The notes under the pieces are model-generated. The model saw only the letters and a list, made by a program, of their open reading frames with translations, did no database searches and was not told where the DNA came from. From SABI01 sp963677695 (GTDB lineage Bacteria > Spirochaetota > Spirochaetia > Sphaerochaetales > Sphaerochaetaceae), in NCBI GenBank assembly GCA_963677695.2, contig CAXXUJ010000002.1, forward strand, positions 496,001-560,000: a DNA stretch of 64,000 nt, in the 5' to 3' direction. The stretch's first letter is position 1. Every line of letters starts with the position of its first letter. A program made the position numbers and the translations under genes. Of this stretch, positions 32,509 to 42,980 are shown in pieces.

Positions 32509-32537
32509 AAAAAAGGGATCCGCTTTTCGGCGATCCC
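32509..32537 (-). terminator. Intrinsic terminator in the rimP-nusA-infB leader (candidate attenuator)
   Basis: On the minus strand the stem GGGATCGC pairs with GCG(G)ATCCC around the loop CGAAAA, with one bulged G, followed directly by six T (32514-32509). It lies between the promoter at 32595-32567 and the rimP start at 32498, so it would act on transcripts of this operon, and also stop read-through from mutS. The rimP ribosome binding site follows the T-run immediately. Confidence 0.75.
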
Positions 32538-32566
32538 AGATTTTAAAGTACTACTCTGTATGGGAA

Positions 32567-32595
32567 ATAATAGTCCATCCACATACTTTAGTCAA
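32567..32595 (-). promoter_or_regulatory. Sigma-70 promoter for rimP-nusA-infB operon
   Basis: On the minus strand TTGACT (32595-32590), a 17-base spacer, and TATTAT (32572-32567). Transcription should start near 32560, giving a leader of about 60 bases that contains the terminator hairpin. Confidence 0.7.
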
Positions 32596-32661
32596 TGGAC
32601 AGGGTTGTCAAATTGCTCTGAAATAGCCCATGAGACATAATAAAAACCACAATTTTGAAGA

Positions 32662-35244
32662 TTATTCATCCTCTTCAACCATTTTCTTGAGAGAAGCGAC
32701 GAAGTTCATCGTATCGACCGGAGTCACATTATCAAGAGGATATGATCTGATCATCTCGATGACCGGGTGCTCCTCCCCCTCCGCAGGGGAAGCAAACAGG
32801 TCAAGCTGACCTTCATTCAGTGAGAGTGCATAAGATGCATAGTGTTCTCTCTGGAACTGAAGGGCTCTTGACAGCACATCTTTCGGCATCCCGGCAAGCT
32901 GTGCGACGTGAAGTCCGTAGGAACTGTCTGCACTTCCTTCTATGAGTTTCCTCAGGAAGATGATTTTTTTCTTCTGTTCCCTGACAGCCAGGGTCAGCAG
33001 CTGCATGGAAGAGGTATCCATCATTGTCAGTTCATGGTAATGGGTAGCAAAGAGGGTATTGATTCCCTTCTCTTCCAGCGTCCTCATCACTGAATAGGCT
33101 ATGGAGAGTCCGTCCTGTGTGCTGGTGCCTCTCCCTATTTCATCCATGATGATGAGGGACCTGTCAGTTGCGTTCCTGAGAATGTAGGCTGCTTCCTGCA
33201 TTTCGATGAGGAAGGTGGATTCGCCCCGTGCGAGGTTGTCGCTTGCACCGACTCTACAGAAAACCGCATCACTTAGGGGGATGACGGCCCGTGAAGCCGG
33301 TACGTACGAACCGATGTGGGCAAGTATGATAATGAGTGCGTTCTGTCGCAGGTAGGTTGATTTTCCTGCCATATTGGGTCCTGTGATAAGAGCGAGCCTC
33401 TTTTTTTCATTATTCAGGTACAGCGGGTTTGCGATGAATGTTCCCTGAGGAAGGAACTGCTCGACAACGGGATGCCTTCCTTCCTCAATTAAAATATCCT
33501 GTGATTCGCTGAGAAGCGGTCTGGCAAAAGAACGTCGTACTGCTGTGTACGAGAAACTCTGAATACAGTCGATCTCGCTGAGAAGCCGCCCTATTTTGTA
33601 AATCGGGGTTATGTTCGCTTTTACCTGTTCAACCAGAGCACCGAACAGCTGCATTTCAAGATCGGCACAGCTCTTCTGGGAAGCGTTGATCTCTCCTTCC
33701 AGTCTCATAAGTTCTTCGGTGGTATATCTCTCTGAATTCACGAGCGTCTGCTTGCGGAAGAAGCTGGAAGGGACTTTAGCACTATGGGTCTTAGTGATCT
33801 CCATGTAGTGACCGATGATCTTGTTGTAGGAAAGCTTGATCTGGGGAATATCATACTCGTTCTTCAATTCTGTCACGTAGGAGGCAATCTCATCGCTCCC
33901 GCTGTTCATCAGGTGCCGGAGAGAATCAAGCTTTTCATCATACCCGTCCTGGATGATGGAGTGAGGTGTAAATAATGAACTCACCTGTGGCGAGATCGCT
34001 TTTGTAAGAATCTGTGAGAGAGCTAGAAGCTGATCTATTTCACCCTTTTCCATCTCTACTGAAAATTGTTCGAGATACATCTCAGTATGTTCACTGATGA
34101 TCGTGAAAAAATGGGTAAGAGTTGAAGAGAGGGTCAGAAGATCTAAAGGCGTGTGACGCCCAAGAGAGACCCTGCTGATGATTCTCATCACATCCCGTGT
34201 CTCTTTCAGGAGAGAACGGATCCGATGGTGTTCTTCCCCGTTCTCAATGAACCACTGCACTCTCTCCTGCCTTTTCTCTATCGCTGTACTCGATCGCAGC
34301 GGCTGCTGGATCCACTCCTGCAGAAGGCGGGAGCCACTTGAGGAAACCGTATCGTTGATGGAAGAAAAAAGAGTCATTCTTGAAGAGGAGTCCTGAAGGT
34401 TGTTCAGAAGTTCCAGATTCCTTCTGCTCGATTCATCGATTGAGAGAAACTCATTCTCTCTTATATGAGTAAGAGACTGAAGGTGGGAAAGGGGCTGTTT
34501 TGCGGTGTGTTCGATATAATAGAGGAGTGCACCGCTGGCTGCTAAAGAAACATCGTCGTGAGAAAGGGAAAAGGCATTCAGGTTCAATACCTGAAAGGCC
34601 TCAGTAATTTTTTCAAACCCCTTCTGCCTTGAAAAATGCCAGGAAGGAAGACGGTTCACCATGAGACCTTTCTCTTCAAATACAGCTTTCAGGGCAGGAT
34701 GGGTATCAAGCAGGTCATCATCGATCACTATCTCTCGGATACTGAGCTGTTCGAGCAGGGTGCGCAGTGAATGGAACGTACGTTCGAAAGCCAGCTCAGC
34801 GGTATAGAAAGAGAGTGAGGATACATCACAGTATGCAACACTGAATGCATTATCGATGATCGTACAGGCAAGAATATAACTGGTGTGAATATCATCGAGG
34901 AATTCGTCCTCGACAACTGTGCCCGGGGTAATGACTTGCACGACTTCCCTTTCTGCGATTGCACCGGGTCCTTCGGGCATTTTCGTCTGCTCGCAGATCG
35001 CTATTTTCTTTCCCTCATCCAACAGGCGTTTCAGATAGGTTTTTGCAGCATGGTACGGGATACCGCACATCGGGTTCCCGTTCCGTTTGGTAAGGGTAAG
35101 GTTAAGGATTCGGGATACTTCAACGGCATCCTCCATGAACATCTCGTAGAAATCACCAAGACGGAAGAAGAGTACCTCATCTTTATATTCTTCCTTGATC
35201 GAGAGGTACTGTTTCATCATTGGAGTCACATTGGGTTCGCTCAT
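32662..35244 (-). CDS. mutS: DNA mismatch repair protein MutS
   Basis: An 860-residue MutS that recognises mismatched bases. The N-terminal mismatch-binding domain has the Phe-x-Glu motif (FFRLGDFYEMF). The ATPase is at about residues 600-800 with Walker A TGPNMAGKSTYLRQ, the block RVGASDNLARGESTFLIEM and Walker B SLIIMDEIGRGTSTQDG. The C-terminal helix-turn-helix region follows. The gene starts 19 bases after the bamA stop, so it probably shares the tamB-bamA transcript. MutL is not in the window. Confidence 0.97.
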   Translation of the reverse strand: MSEPNVTPMMKQYLSIKEEYKDEVLFFRLGDFYEMFMEDAVEVSRILNLTLTKRNGNPMCGIPYHAAKTYLKRLLDEGKKIAICEQTKMPEGPGAIAEREVVQVITPGTVVEDEFLDDIHTSYILACTIIDNAFSVAYCDVSSLSFYTAELAFERTFHSLRTLLEQLSIREIVIDDDLLDTHPALKAVFEEKGLMVNRLPSWHFSRQKGFEKITEAFQVLNLNAFSLSHDDVSLAASGALLYYIEHTAKQPLSHLQSLTHIRENEFLSIDESSRRNLELLNNLQDSSSRMTLFSSINDTVSSSGSRLLQEWIQQPLRSSTAIEKRQERVQWFIENGEEHHRIRSLLKETRDVMRIISRVSLGRHTPLDLLTLSSTLTHFFTIISEHTEMYLEQFSVEMEKGEIDQLLALSQILTKAISPQVSSLFTPHSIIQDGYDEKLDSLRHLMNSGSDEIASYVTELKNEYDIPQIKLSYNKIIGHYMEITKTHSAKVPSSFFRKQTLVNSERYTTEELMRLEGEINASQKSCADLEMQLFGALVEQVKANITPIYKIGRLLSEIDCIQSFSYTAVRRSFARPLLSESQDILIEEGRHPVVEQFLPQGTFIANPLYLNNEKKRLALITGPNMAGKSTYLRQNALIIILAHIGSYVPASRAVIPLSDAVFCRVGASDNLARGESTFLIEMQEAAYILRNATDRSLIIMDEIGRGTSTQDGLSIAYSVMRTLEEKGINTLFATHYHELTMMDTSSMQLLTLAVREQKKKIIFLRKLIEGSADSSYGLHVAQLAGMPKDVLSRALQFQREHYASYALSLNEGQLDLFASPAEGEEHPVIEMIRSYPLDNVTPVDTMNFVASLKKMVEEDE

Positions 35245-35262
35245 CCTTCTCCCTTCATGGAA

Positions 35263-38259
35263 TCAATAGAGATTGGAAGTGATCGCAAGAACAAGCTTCA
35301 ATCCCTGTGTGGCATCACTTGAGGAACCGAAGATAGCACCGCCATCCCAGATGAAATCACCGCCGTTCTCTATCGATGCATTCTTCACGAGATAGAGACC
35401 GAGGGGGAACCCGGGAACTTTGAGCCGGATACCTACACCTGCTGCGAAATACCAGTCAAGAGGAGAACTTCCGAGATCCGTGAGATCGGAAAGTACACTA
35501 GTTCCAGAGACAAAGGCCTCGGCCCAGAGGACATTCTGTGCAACCTGCATGGAGATATCGATTGAAGAATCCCAGAGGAATTCCTTGTAGAAGGTGGGTG
35601 TTATTCCACGTGCAATGGTCATACCGTCAATATAGAGGTATTCGTACATGCTTGCACTGATACCTGTGGTCCAGGTACCGCTGTCCTGATAGAACTGATC
35701 AAAGAGGAACGAAACAGTGGAATTGACGCTGGCAACTACCGGAATCGGTTTTTCTCCAGGAATCTCAAAGAGCTTAAGGAATGCTGATGCACTCGTGCTT
35801 GATTTCACATAGTTGCTGAGACCGCCGAGAAGTCCTCCTGAGTACACAAAGTTCTGTGAGAGGAGGTATCCCTTGGTGGTATTGTTCACAAGATCTCGTC
35901 CATCCCAGCTGAGAGTAAGTGAAATTCTGTTGCTCAGCTGCCAGCCTTCTTCATACTTTCCGATAAGATAATCATACGGGGTATAAATGGTGGGATCAAA
36001 CAGTGCGCGGTTGAAGGTGACAGCAGGTCCGCCACCTACTGAGAGTCTTCCAGCGTCATAGACGAAGGTGTATCCCGAGGAATATCCGAGGGTGAATTTC
36101 AGAGAGGTATAGGGCATAAGGTAGATAGAATCGGGAGAAGGTTTGCCGAGAGCTTCCCACTGAGCATAGGAGGTGTACGGGTACGGATAGGCTTCATTGT
36201 CTCGTGACTGCGTTGTAGGAGATCCGTCTCCAAGAATAAGACCGCTGGTGATATCTGAACGTTTAAACTGCAGGTTGATCGCATTTGACCATCTCTTGTC
36301 ACCCACCCAGTCATCAGCGAACTTCAGGTTGACCGACTGGGAGTCGGGAGAAAGCTCGGTTGATACTGTCAGGTCTCTTCCCGTACCGGCGAGGTTTGTA
36401 TCCTCCCAGGAGAGGAAACCGCTTACAGGGAATCCGTCGACATTACCGCCGAAGGTCGCTCCGAAACCGATATTCATCTGATTCCCCTCAGTCACGGTAT
36501 AGGTCACCACAAGAGTGTTTTCCTGGCTTCCGTAGTTGATTGAAGGAACAACATCGGTCAGCAGTCCGGTGTTATAGAGATTCTGTGCACTCTGAATATA
36601 TTTCTTCTTACTGAAAATATCACCCTTGTTCAAAGCAAGTTCACGTCTCAGTACATATTCCTTAGTCTTCTCAAGTCCTTTTATGACAACCTCTTCAACA
36701 GTTGCCTGTCCTCTTTCGGTAATATTCATGATATAGAGAATCGAATGGAATTCTTCATTTCTCTCTTCCTGAATATCGATCGTATTCTGGACATACCCTT
36801 CGTTCCAGTACAGATCTGCTATATTGCTTATATCCTGCTGTACCTTGGTAATGTTAAGAACATCCCCCGCATGCATAGAGGTGATAAGATCAAAATCTGT
36901 CTGGCTGTAAATCGATGAACCCTTCACCTGAAGTCCTGAGAAGAACCACTGATTCCCTTCGTCGATAACGAAATTCACTGAGAGAATCTTTTTGGTCGGG
37001 TCATCCTGAGTAATCTCCTTCAGTTCTACATCGGTTACCTTCGCATCGATGTACCCCTGAGTCTGATACGATAGTTCAATGGCCTGCCTGTCCTTCGTGA
37101 TCAGGTCTTCCTGGAAATTACCTTTGTAAAACAGGGACTGAACTTTTGATTCCAGAAGTTTCTTCAGTACATTTTCAGCCATATTATCGTTACCGCTGAA
37201 GGTGATCTCATCAATCTTGCTCTGACGACCCTCGGTGATATCGTAGGTTAAGGCAATGGTATTTAAAGTTTCATCAATGGCATAGGAAGAGGTGACTTCC
37301 ACAGACTGATAGCCTCTCTCTCTATAGACCTGAGCGATTTCGTCAGCCCCTGACTTGACTTTCGTGATGGAAAGAAAGTCATCGGTCTTCAGTGTGAGTG
37401 CATCGGTGAGTACACGGCTTTTAATACCTGCATTCCCGATATATTCGATGGAAGCGATAACTGGGAGCTCGCTCAGGTTGAAGTTGACAAACAGGTCCTG
37501 ATTTCCTACTCCACCCCGCTTCATCTCCGACTCAATGAGACTGAATTTTCCCATAGCCTGAATCTTTGATTCGATTTCTTTATAGAGAGCCTGAGTATAC
37601 TGGCTTCCGATATAGGGATAGGTGATATCTTCAAGATCGGCTCTTTCAACATTATGGAGGTTTGAGAAGGTGAATCCCTTGATCACCTTCTGAATATACC
37701 AGTCATATTCCTTGATCTGGTAAGTGGCAACGACACCTGTTCCACTTTCATTTTCACTCGATATGTAGGTGATATCTACAGTGTCATATCCTTTCGTGCT
37801 GTAGAAATCCTTTAATGTCTGAATGGCATCTTCATACGCTTTGGTCGAATAGATCTCGTTTTCATTCAGAGGATATGCTCCCTGCAGTTCCTCACTTGCA
37901 ACAAGAGAATTCCCCTTGAACACAACCTGTGCGAGGGGAAGGGCTTCAATAATTTCAAAATAGAGAATAGATTCCGTTTTTCCCTGCTCGGAAGGGGAAG
38001 GGAATACATCCACAGAGAGGACAAGACCGGTATCATAGATCTGCTGTATGACTGTGTCTACCTGAGTCTGCGAGTAGGTTCTTCCTGCGAGAGGCTCAGT
38101 CAGCACCTCGAGTTCTGCCACATCGATTGTTTCCGCTCCGACTATGATCGCTTCCTGGACGGTTGAAGATTCCCACCAGGGCTCAGGACTGTCATCTGCA
38201 AAGAGAGAAACCCCTAACAGGAGCAGGATAGCTATGATGATAGATACTTTATTATTCAT
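35263..38259 (-). CDS. bamA: Outer membrane protein assembly factor BamA
   Basis: A 998-residue Omp85 protein that folds beta-barrel proteins into the outer membrane. A signal peptide (KVSIIIAILLLLGVSLFA, cut near residue 21) is followed by a periplasmic part of about 570 residues in which I count seven POTRA-like repeats, beginning near residues 33, 107, 186, 266, 345, 436 and 517; the last four open with strands such as IASIEYIGN, IDEITFSGN, FSGLQVKGS and EEVVIKGLE. The 16-strand barrel covers about 595-998. E. coli BamA has five POTRA domains and about 810 residues. The gene lies 11 bases after tamB. Confidence 0.94.
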   Translation of the reverse strand: MNNKVSIIIAILLLLGVSLFADDSPEPWWESSTVQEAIIVGAETIDVAELEVLTEPLAGRTYSQTQVDTVIQQIYDTGLVLSVDVFPSPSEQGKTESILYFEIIEALPLAQVVFKGNSLVASEELQGAYPLNENEIYSTKAYEDAIQTLKDFYSTKGYDTVDITYISSENESGTGVVATYQIKEYDWYIQKVIKGFTFSNLHNVERADLEDITYPYIGSQYTQALYKEIESKIQAMGKFSLIESEMKRGGVGNQDLFVNFNLSELPVIASIEYIGNAGIKSRVLTDALTLKTDDFLSITKVKSGADEIAQVYRERGYQSVEVTSSYAIDETLNTIALTYDITEGRQSKIDEITFSGNDNMAENVLKKLLESKVQSLFYKGNFQEDLITKDRQAIELSYQTQGYIDAKVTDVELKEITQDDPTKKILSVNFVIDEGNQWFFSGLQVKGSSIYSQTDFDLITSMHAGDVLNITKVQQDISNIADLYWNEGYVQNTIDIQEERNEEFHSILYIMNITERGQATVEEVVIKGLEKTKEYVLRRELALNKGDIFSKKKYIQSAQNLYNTGLLTDVVPSINYGSQENTLVVTYTVTEGNQMNIGFGATFGGNVDGFPVSGFLSWEDTNLAGTGRDLTVSTELSPDSQSVNLKFADDWVGDKRWSNAINLQFKRSDITSGLILGDGSPTTQSRDNEAYPYPYTSYAQWEALGKPSPDSIYLMPYTSLKFTLGYSSGYTFVYDAGRLSVGGGPAVTFNRALFDPTIYTPYDYLIGKYEEGWQLSNRISLTLSWDGRDLVNNTTKGYLLSQNFVYSGGLLGGLSNYVKSSTSASAFLKLFEIPGEKPIPVVASVNSTVSFLFDQFYQDSGTWTTGISASMYEYLYIDGMTIARGITPTFYKEFLWDSSIDISMQVAQNVLWAEAFVSGTSVLSDLTDLGSSPLDWYFAAGVGIRLKVPGFPLGLYLVKNASIENGGDFIWDGGAIFGSSSDATQGLKLVLAITSNLY

Positions 38260-38270
38260 GAAAACTCCTC

Positions 38271-41200
38271 TCAGAATTCAATGCTTTTCGTGACACTGAA
38301 TCCCATAGTATCGAATATATTAAAGAGAGACAACTCATTCGGCTGGGTAAAGAATGAGAAGGTAGCCAGCGGATTCAGCCACTCGACACTCAGCTCGGTA
38401 TCGAGCGAAAGATCGGGGGCAAGGAAGGAATTCTGCGTCCCGCTTGAATCCCTTCTGAGGGAGATCAGTCCCTGCAGATATAGTTCATCGGCAAGGTATT
38501 TGCCGAGATAGAAGGTCGTATTATCGAGGTAGCGTCCGAACGGTGAAACGTTTGTGTTGTCGGTCGCTCCCGGTATGGCATCGAGGAGGATGTTCTGCAG
38601 AAGATTGCTTCGGATGGTGAATACATCAAGTCCCAATGCTTCCCTGATAACTGAGGAGAACCCGAAGGATATCGTATTTCCCTGAATGAGACCGAAACGG
38701 GTGATCACATCTGTAGCTGCAGTAGCTGCATTCAGTACCGATTGGTACCCTGTATCATTGGTGGACGAGAACCCTGAACTCAGGAGATTCTGGCCGAGAA
38801 GCTGAAGAATTTCGTTGTCGGTTCGTGCGGGAATAGAATCAAACCTTGGTTCTATTTCGGTCAGGAGTGCATTCTGAAGGTTTAAATAGATATCTATCCT
38901 TTCCCCGTCCGTATTGAATTTCCTCAACCTTGCCCTGAGACTTACTCGCGGCATCATCTCCTGAAGGGAGGTTCCCTCCCCTTCCTGAAAATGGATCATA
39001 CCTTCTGTGATATAGAAGTTCTCCTGGACATAGTAGATCTCCCCGCTGCGAAGACCGATATCTCCGGAGAATGAATAGATCATCTCTGGAGCGAGCATGC
39101 TCAGTGACATCTTTTGGTTGTCCTGAACAGTTGCACTTACGATGGGAGATTCACTGTTGGGATAGACGAAACTGACATTCTTTCCACTTGTGAAGGTAAA
39201 GTCAGCACTCGTTCTCGCTCGGGGGATATACCAGAAAGGAAGATCGGGAATACCGAAACTGATCTCTGCACTCGGTGCGTATATATCTCCGTGAAGCGTT
39301 TCCCCTGAAAGTGTTCCATCCATGGAGAAAGACCCGTTCACTTCACCTTTGACCAGCATATCGATATTGGTGATGGGTATGTAAATAGGAATGGTCCCCT
39401 TCTTTATCTGGGCTGCCATTTCATAAGAATCAAGATTCCAGTTGGCGAAATCGGCTGTGATACTGAACTGCCCTGTAGCCGGAACTCTCCCGTCTCCGAA
39501 TGCGTGTGCTGAGGTATAGGGAAGAGTGAAGGTCTTGTTATCTAGAGATACCAAAGGATTTTCAACCTTCAGGGTCACTCCGGGGAGCCAGTACAGTGAA
39601 AGAGAAAGATCTGTACCGCTCATTGTTCCCCAGTACCCTGGATTAAGCGGATCTCCTTCAATGAGCACCGAACCGGACATCAGACCGGTGTTGAAGAAGA
39701 CACTCGGGTCAGGAAATACCGCGTTTATGTAGGTGAAATCAAATTCAACATAGGAAAGATCAAGAGAGATGAAATCCTTTGTTAGTGTCCCCTCCCCTTT
39801 CATCGGGAACAGGAAGTCCTGTCCTGCGTCAATGGAAATATCACCATTATTCATGTTGTACATGAGATCGAGGTACCCTCCATCTTCTGGGAGAACCGAA
39901 AGGATATCATCCTCTACATGTATCGTATGAACACTGTCAGGCATTGTCAGGGTATTGAGCAGCGATACATTGCTGACAGAGAGGGTGATATCGGGAAGAT
40001 GATTGGGTAAAGAAAGGAGTTCACTGATTCCTTCAAACATGTTGTCTACCGGATTGAGGGTAAGATCAGCTTTCACATCTGCAGTCGTGGAGGCATCCCT
40101 GTGTATCATTGAAAAATCATGAAGGTAGGAGGCGCCTATGTTTAGAGAACCGTCATACAGGTAGGAGAACATATCTCCAGTGATCGAGGCATTCCCATTC
40201 ACATACGACCCGTTTTCCAGAAAGATCCCATCTTTATCTACAGATATCTCGGTTGTGTAAGTGCTTTCGTTATCAAGGAAATGGAGTTCCAGTTCCCCCT
40301 CAAGTTCTGCTCTTGAAGGAATATCAATCATGCCGTTCATGGCAAGAGATGCTGTCAAATTCTCTGTGAAAGGATGGAAACGTGACAGGTTCAGATTATC
40401 TATGTTCAGGGAAACTGCAGGATCGATATTCAGTTCCCTGTCGGGCATTAATCGTATGAACTCTACAGATTCACCCTCACCTCTCAGTGAAACAGAAATG
40501 AGTGCATCATTCAGTACCTTTGAAAGTGACCAGGAACCTTCGCCTATCGATATCTTTGCATTACCATTGATGGTATTGAAGGAATCTTCCCAAACAATTC
40601 GTTCGATATCAAGGGAAGATTCATTAAGCGTGAAGGTGAGATCGGCGCTTGCATTCTCTATCTGAAGATTTGAATAGCCTGTAAGTGAGATAGAAGGAGA
40701 AGTTACCGTGTAGGTGGAATCAGGAATTGAATAATTCCCCTCAATATGTCCATTGAGTCGGGGAGAATCTCCCGTGAATGGAATCATACCGTCAGGAATA
40801 AGGAATCCGTTCGCATCGAACGTGCCGTTAAGATACGCATTCTGTTCATCGAGTTTCAACCTCATTTGAAGATGAGGTATGGAACCTTCAAGGGTCATAG
40901 TATCAAGATACAGGGAGGCGATATATGGATGAACCTCTTCATAGAGAGTGATGTCACCTGCAGTGGAGATCAGGTTGTCACCCACTCTCCTCAAGGTTCC
41001 CGATCCTTCAAGGAACGGCATGAGGGAAGATGATAGTGTATATCCGAAGACGTTCTGTGAAGACTGACTGAAAAGAGCATGTGCATAGCTTCTTCCTGTT
41101 TCAACATTGATTGCTACGAGTTCCCCTCTCGGGAATAGTGTGCCCCTATCTATCTCACCGTTGAAAGCAACGCGGAAGCCCTCTGTCGTCACAGTTGCAG

Positions 41201-42980
41201 AGGGAATGGTAAACGTGTGCTCATCTGAATTAAGATTCATTGTTGCTGCACCATTCATCGTGACGTCACCTACATGAATGTGAGTAAGGGCAGCTGAAAC
41301 ATTCATCTGAATCCTGGTAAAAGAAGGATCCCATGATCCCCTGAAATCTCCGGTGAATCGGGAATTCCTGTCGGTATAGGAGAGCACCTCGGGTGCAAAG
41401 ATATTGAATACTTCCCTGTACGGCTCAAGAAGAAGAGACTGAGAACTCAGGTTGACAGATTGGTCCCGCGACTCAAGATTCATTGAATAGGCAACCTCAA
41501 GACTGTTCCCCTGACGGACCTCTGCTGTTATGTTTTTCCCTTCTTCTCCACTAGAATAATCAAATGATCCCTCTAAAAGAGCATCAATCATTGATAGAGA
41601 TACGTTCTTCCCCCTGACTGAGAGAGATTCAATGTCCCAATCTTTATCGAAATTCCCGTTTGCGAACATGAGGGCAGACATAGAAGAATTGACTGGAGAA
41701 GTGAGATCGAGCGTCAGATCGCCATCTGCCTCCCATTCACTTGTTCCATCACCTCTCCTGAATTGTGCATACATGGAGGGGTTATCGATAACAGCGGAAG
41801 TGAACGAAATATCTGAACTGAAAGCATTCAATAATTGTTCAGAGGCACTGATAGAATCAGAGAAGGTATAGAGCGTTATGGAATCTTCACCCGAAAGGTA
41901 GCTGAAAGAAGTGTCCTTTCCAGTCACACTCTTATTTCCTGGAAGAATCACATTGAATCCCTGAGGCAATGCACAGGAAAATTGGGTAAAAGAAGTATCT
42001 CCGGTAAGAGATAACGCAGGAGTGGTAAAAGAGAGATCTGAATAGGTCACTTCCAAAGCAGAAGTGTTGACTGTTCCGGCCATGCCGGTAAGCAGGGAAC
42101 CTTCAGCATCAACAGAGATTGAGGATACACTCACCCCTGCATATTCATCATTCCCGATGAACACATTCCCATTGAAAGACCGCGCAGATAGTAGAAGAGA
42201 ATTTCCCTCCTTGAAGAAAATAGAAAAAGCTTCTCCATGGAGATCTTCTATAACCTGATCAGCTTCTGCTTCGATAGAACGTACACTCCCTTGAAATGAA
42301 GTGATGCTCCCATTCTGGAGAATTCCAGAGAAAGCAGAGGTCTCAACTGAACCGCTGAAACTTTCTGCAGATACCTGAGCTTTCTCGAGTTCCGATGAAA
42401 AGGAGTGGAGTTCCCCGTCATGCAGACCGAGTTTTATGTGTTCTATATCTGCCTCCCCCTGATATCTTCTCCCATTCCACTGAACCGATATATCCTGGAT
42501 CGTAACCGATCCGTTCAAGGCGAGCTGTACTGTAGATTCTGTCCCTGAGCTCTGCAGTTGTTTCATCATCTCAAATAGATGTGTCTCATTCTCCTCTGTC
42601 ACTGAAAGGGCTACCGTATGTATTTCTACAGGGATTGACCGAGAGAACAGGTATCTGGGAAGGAGGGCATAGAGGGGCTGTGATATCTCGATGGTATCTA
42701 TGGAGAGCATTTCATGTCCTGAAGTATCGGTCACATGAATTCCATCAATATGTACCCTCGATAATACATCTGATGCAACGGAATCAAAAGTAATCTGAAC
42801 ATCGAGACTCTCTTCGACATTCTGTCTGAACTCAATGACACGTGAGGTGATACGTTCAAGAAACATTGTCGAAAGAGGAAACAAAGAGAGAATGATCAGT
42901 GTAGCGGCAAGAACCGAGCCAGCTATGATCCTGGTTGATGTGGTTGCATGAAACAGACTTTTTTTACTCACGTTCCTCAA
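38271..42980 (-). CDS. tamB: TamB-like translocation/assembly module protein (DUF490)
   Basis: A 1569-residue protein with an N-terminal membrane anchor (IIAGSVLAATLIILSLFPLS), a very long beta-strand-rich periplasmic part, and a C-terminal DUF490 domain near residues 1230-1560 (with GEIYYVQENFYITEGMIHFQEG and NEILQLLGQNLLSSG). The family bridges inner and outer membrane and acts in outer-membrane assembly or lipid transport; its place before bamA, rather than tamA, fits spirochaetes and other groups without TamA. The start is uncertain: TTG 42980 overlaps the -10 of a candidate promoter, while GTG 42971 would make the mRNA nearly leaderless. Confidence 0.88.
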   Translation of the reverse strand: MRNVSKKSLFHATTSTRIIAGSVLAATLIILSLFPLSTMFLERITSRVIEFRQNVEESLDVQITFDSVASDVLSRVHIDGIHVTDTSGHEMLSIDTIEISQPLYALLPRYLFSRSIPVEIHTVALSVTEENETHLFEMMKQLQSSGTESTVQLALNGSVTIQDISVQWNGRRYQGEADIEHIKLGLHDGELHSFSSELEKAQVSAESFSGSVETSAFSGILQNGSITSFQGSVRSIEAEADQVIEDLHGEAFSIFFKEGNSLLLSARSFNGNVFIGNDEYAGVSVSSISVDAEGSLLTGMAGTVNTSALEVTYSDLSFTTPALSLTGDTSFTQFSCALPQGFNVILPGNKSVTGKDTSFSYLSGEDSITLYTFSDSISASEQLLNAFSSDISFTSAVIDNPSMYAQFRRGDGTSEWEADGDLTLDLTSPVNSSMSALMFANGNFDKDWDIESLSVRGKNVSLSMIDALLEGSFDYSSGEEGKNITAEVRQGNSLEVAYSMNLESRDQSVNLSSQSLLLEPYREVFNIFAPEVLSYTDRNSRFTGDFRGSWDPSFTRIQMNVSAALTHIHVGDVTMNGAATMNLNSDEHTFTIPSATVTTEGFRVAFNGEIDRGTLFPRGELVAINVETGRSYAHALFSQSSQNVFGYTLSSSLMPFLEGSGTLRRVGDNLISTAGDITLYEEVHPYIASLYLDTMTLEGSIPHLQMRLKLDEQNAYLNGTFDANGFLIPDGMIPFTGDSPRLNGHIEGNYSIPDSTYTVTSPSISLTGYSNLQIENASADLTFTLNESSLDIERIVWEDSFNTINGNAKISIGEGSWSLSKVLNDALISVSLRGEGESVEFIRLMPDRELNIDPAVSLNIDNLNLSRFHPFTENLTASLAMNGMIDIPSRAELEGELELHFLDNESTYTTEISVDKDGIFLENGSYVNGNASITGDMFSYLYDGSLNIGASYLHDFSMIHRDASTTADVKADLTLNPVDNMFEGISELLSLPNHLPDITLSVSNVSLLNTLTMPDSVHTIHVEDDILSVLPEDGGYLDLMYNMNNGDISIDAGQDFLFPMKGEGTLTKDFISLDLSYVEFDFTYINAVFPDPSVFFNTGLMSGSVLIEGDPLNPGYWGTMSGTDLSLSLYWLPGVTLKVENPLVSLDNKTFTLPYTSAHAFGDGRVPATGQFSITADFANWNLDSYEMAAQIKKGTIPIYIPITNIDMLVKGEVNGSFSMDGTLSGETLHGDIYAPSAEISFGIPDLPFWYIPRARTSADFTFTSGKNVSFVYPNSESPIVSATVQDNQKMSLSMLAPEMIYSFSGDIGLRSGEIYYVQENFYITEGMIHFQEGEGTSLQEMMPRVSLRARLRKFNTDGERIDIYLNLQNALLTEIEPRFDSIPARTDNEILQLLGQNLLSSGFSSTNDTGYQSVLNAATAATDVITRFGLIQGNTISFGFSSVIREALGLDVFTIRSNLLQNILLDAIPGATDNTNVSPFGRYLDNTTFYLGKYLADELYLQGLISLRRDSSGTQNSFLAPDLSLDTELSVEWLNPLATFSFFTQPNELSLFNIFDTMGFSVTKSIEF

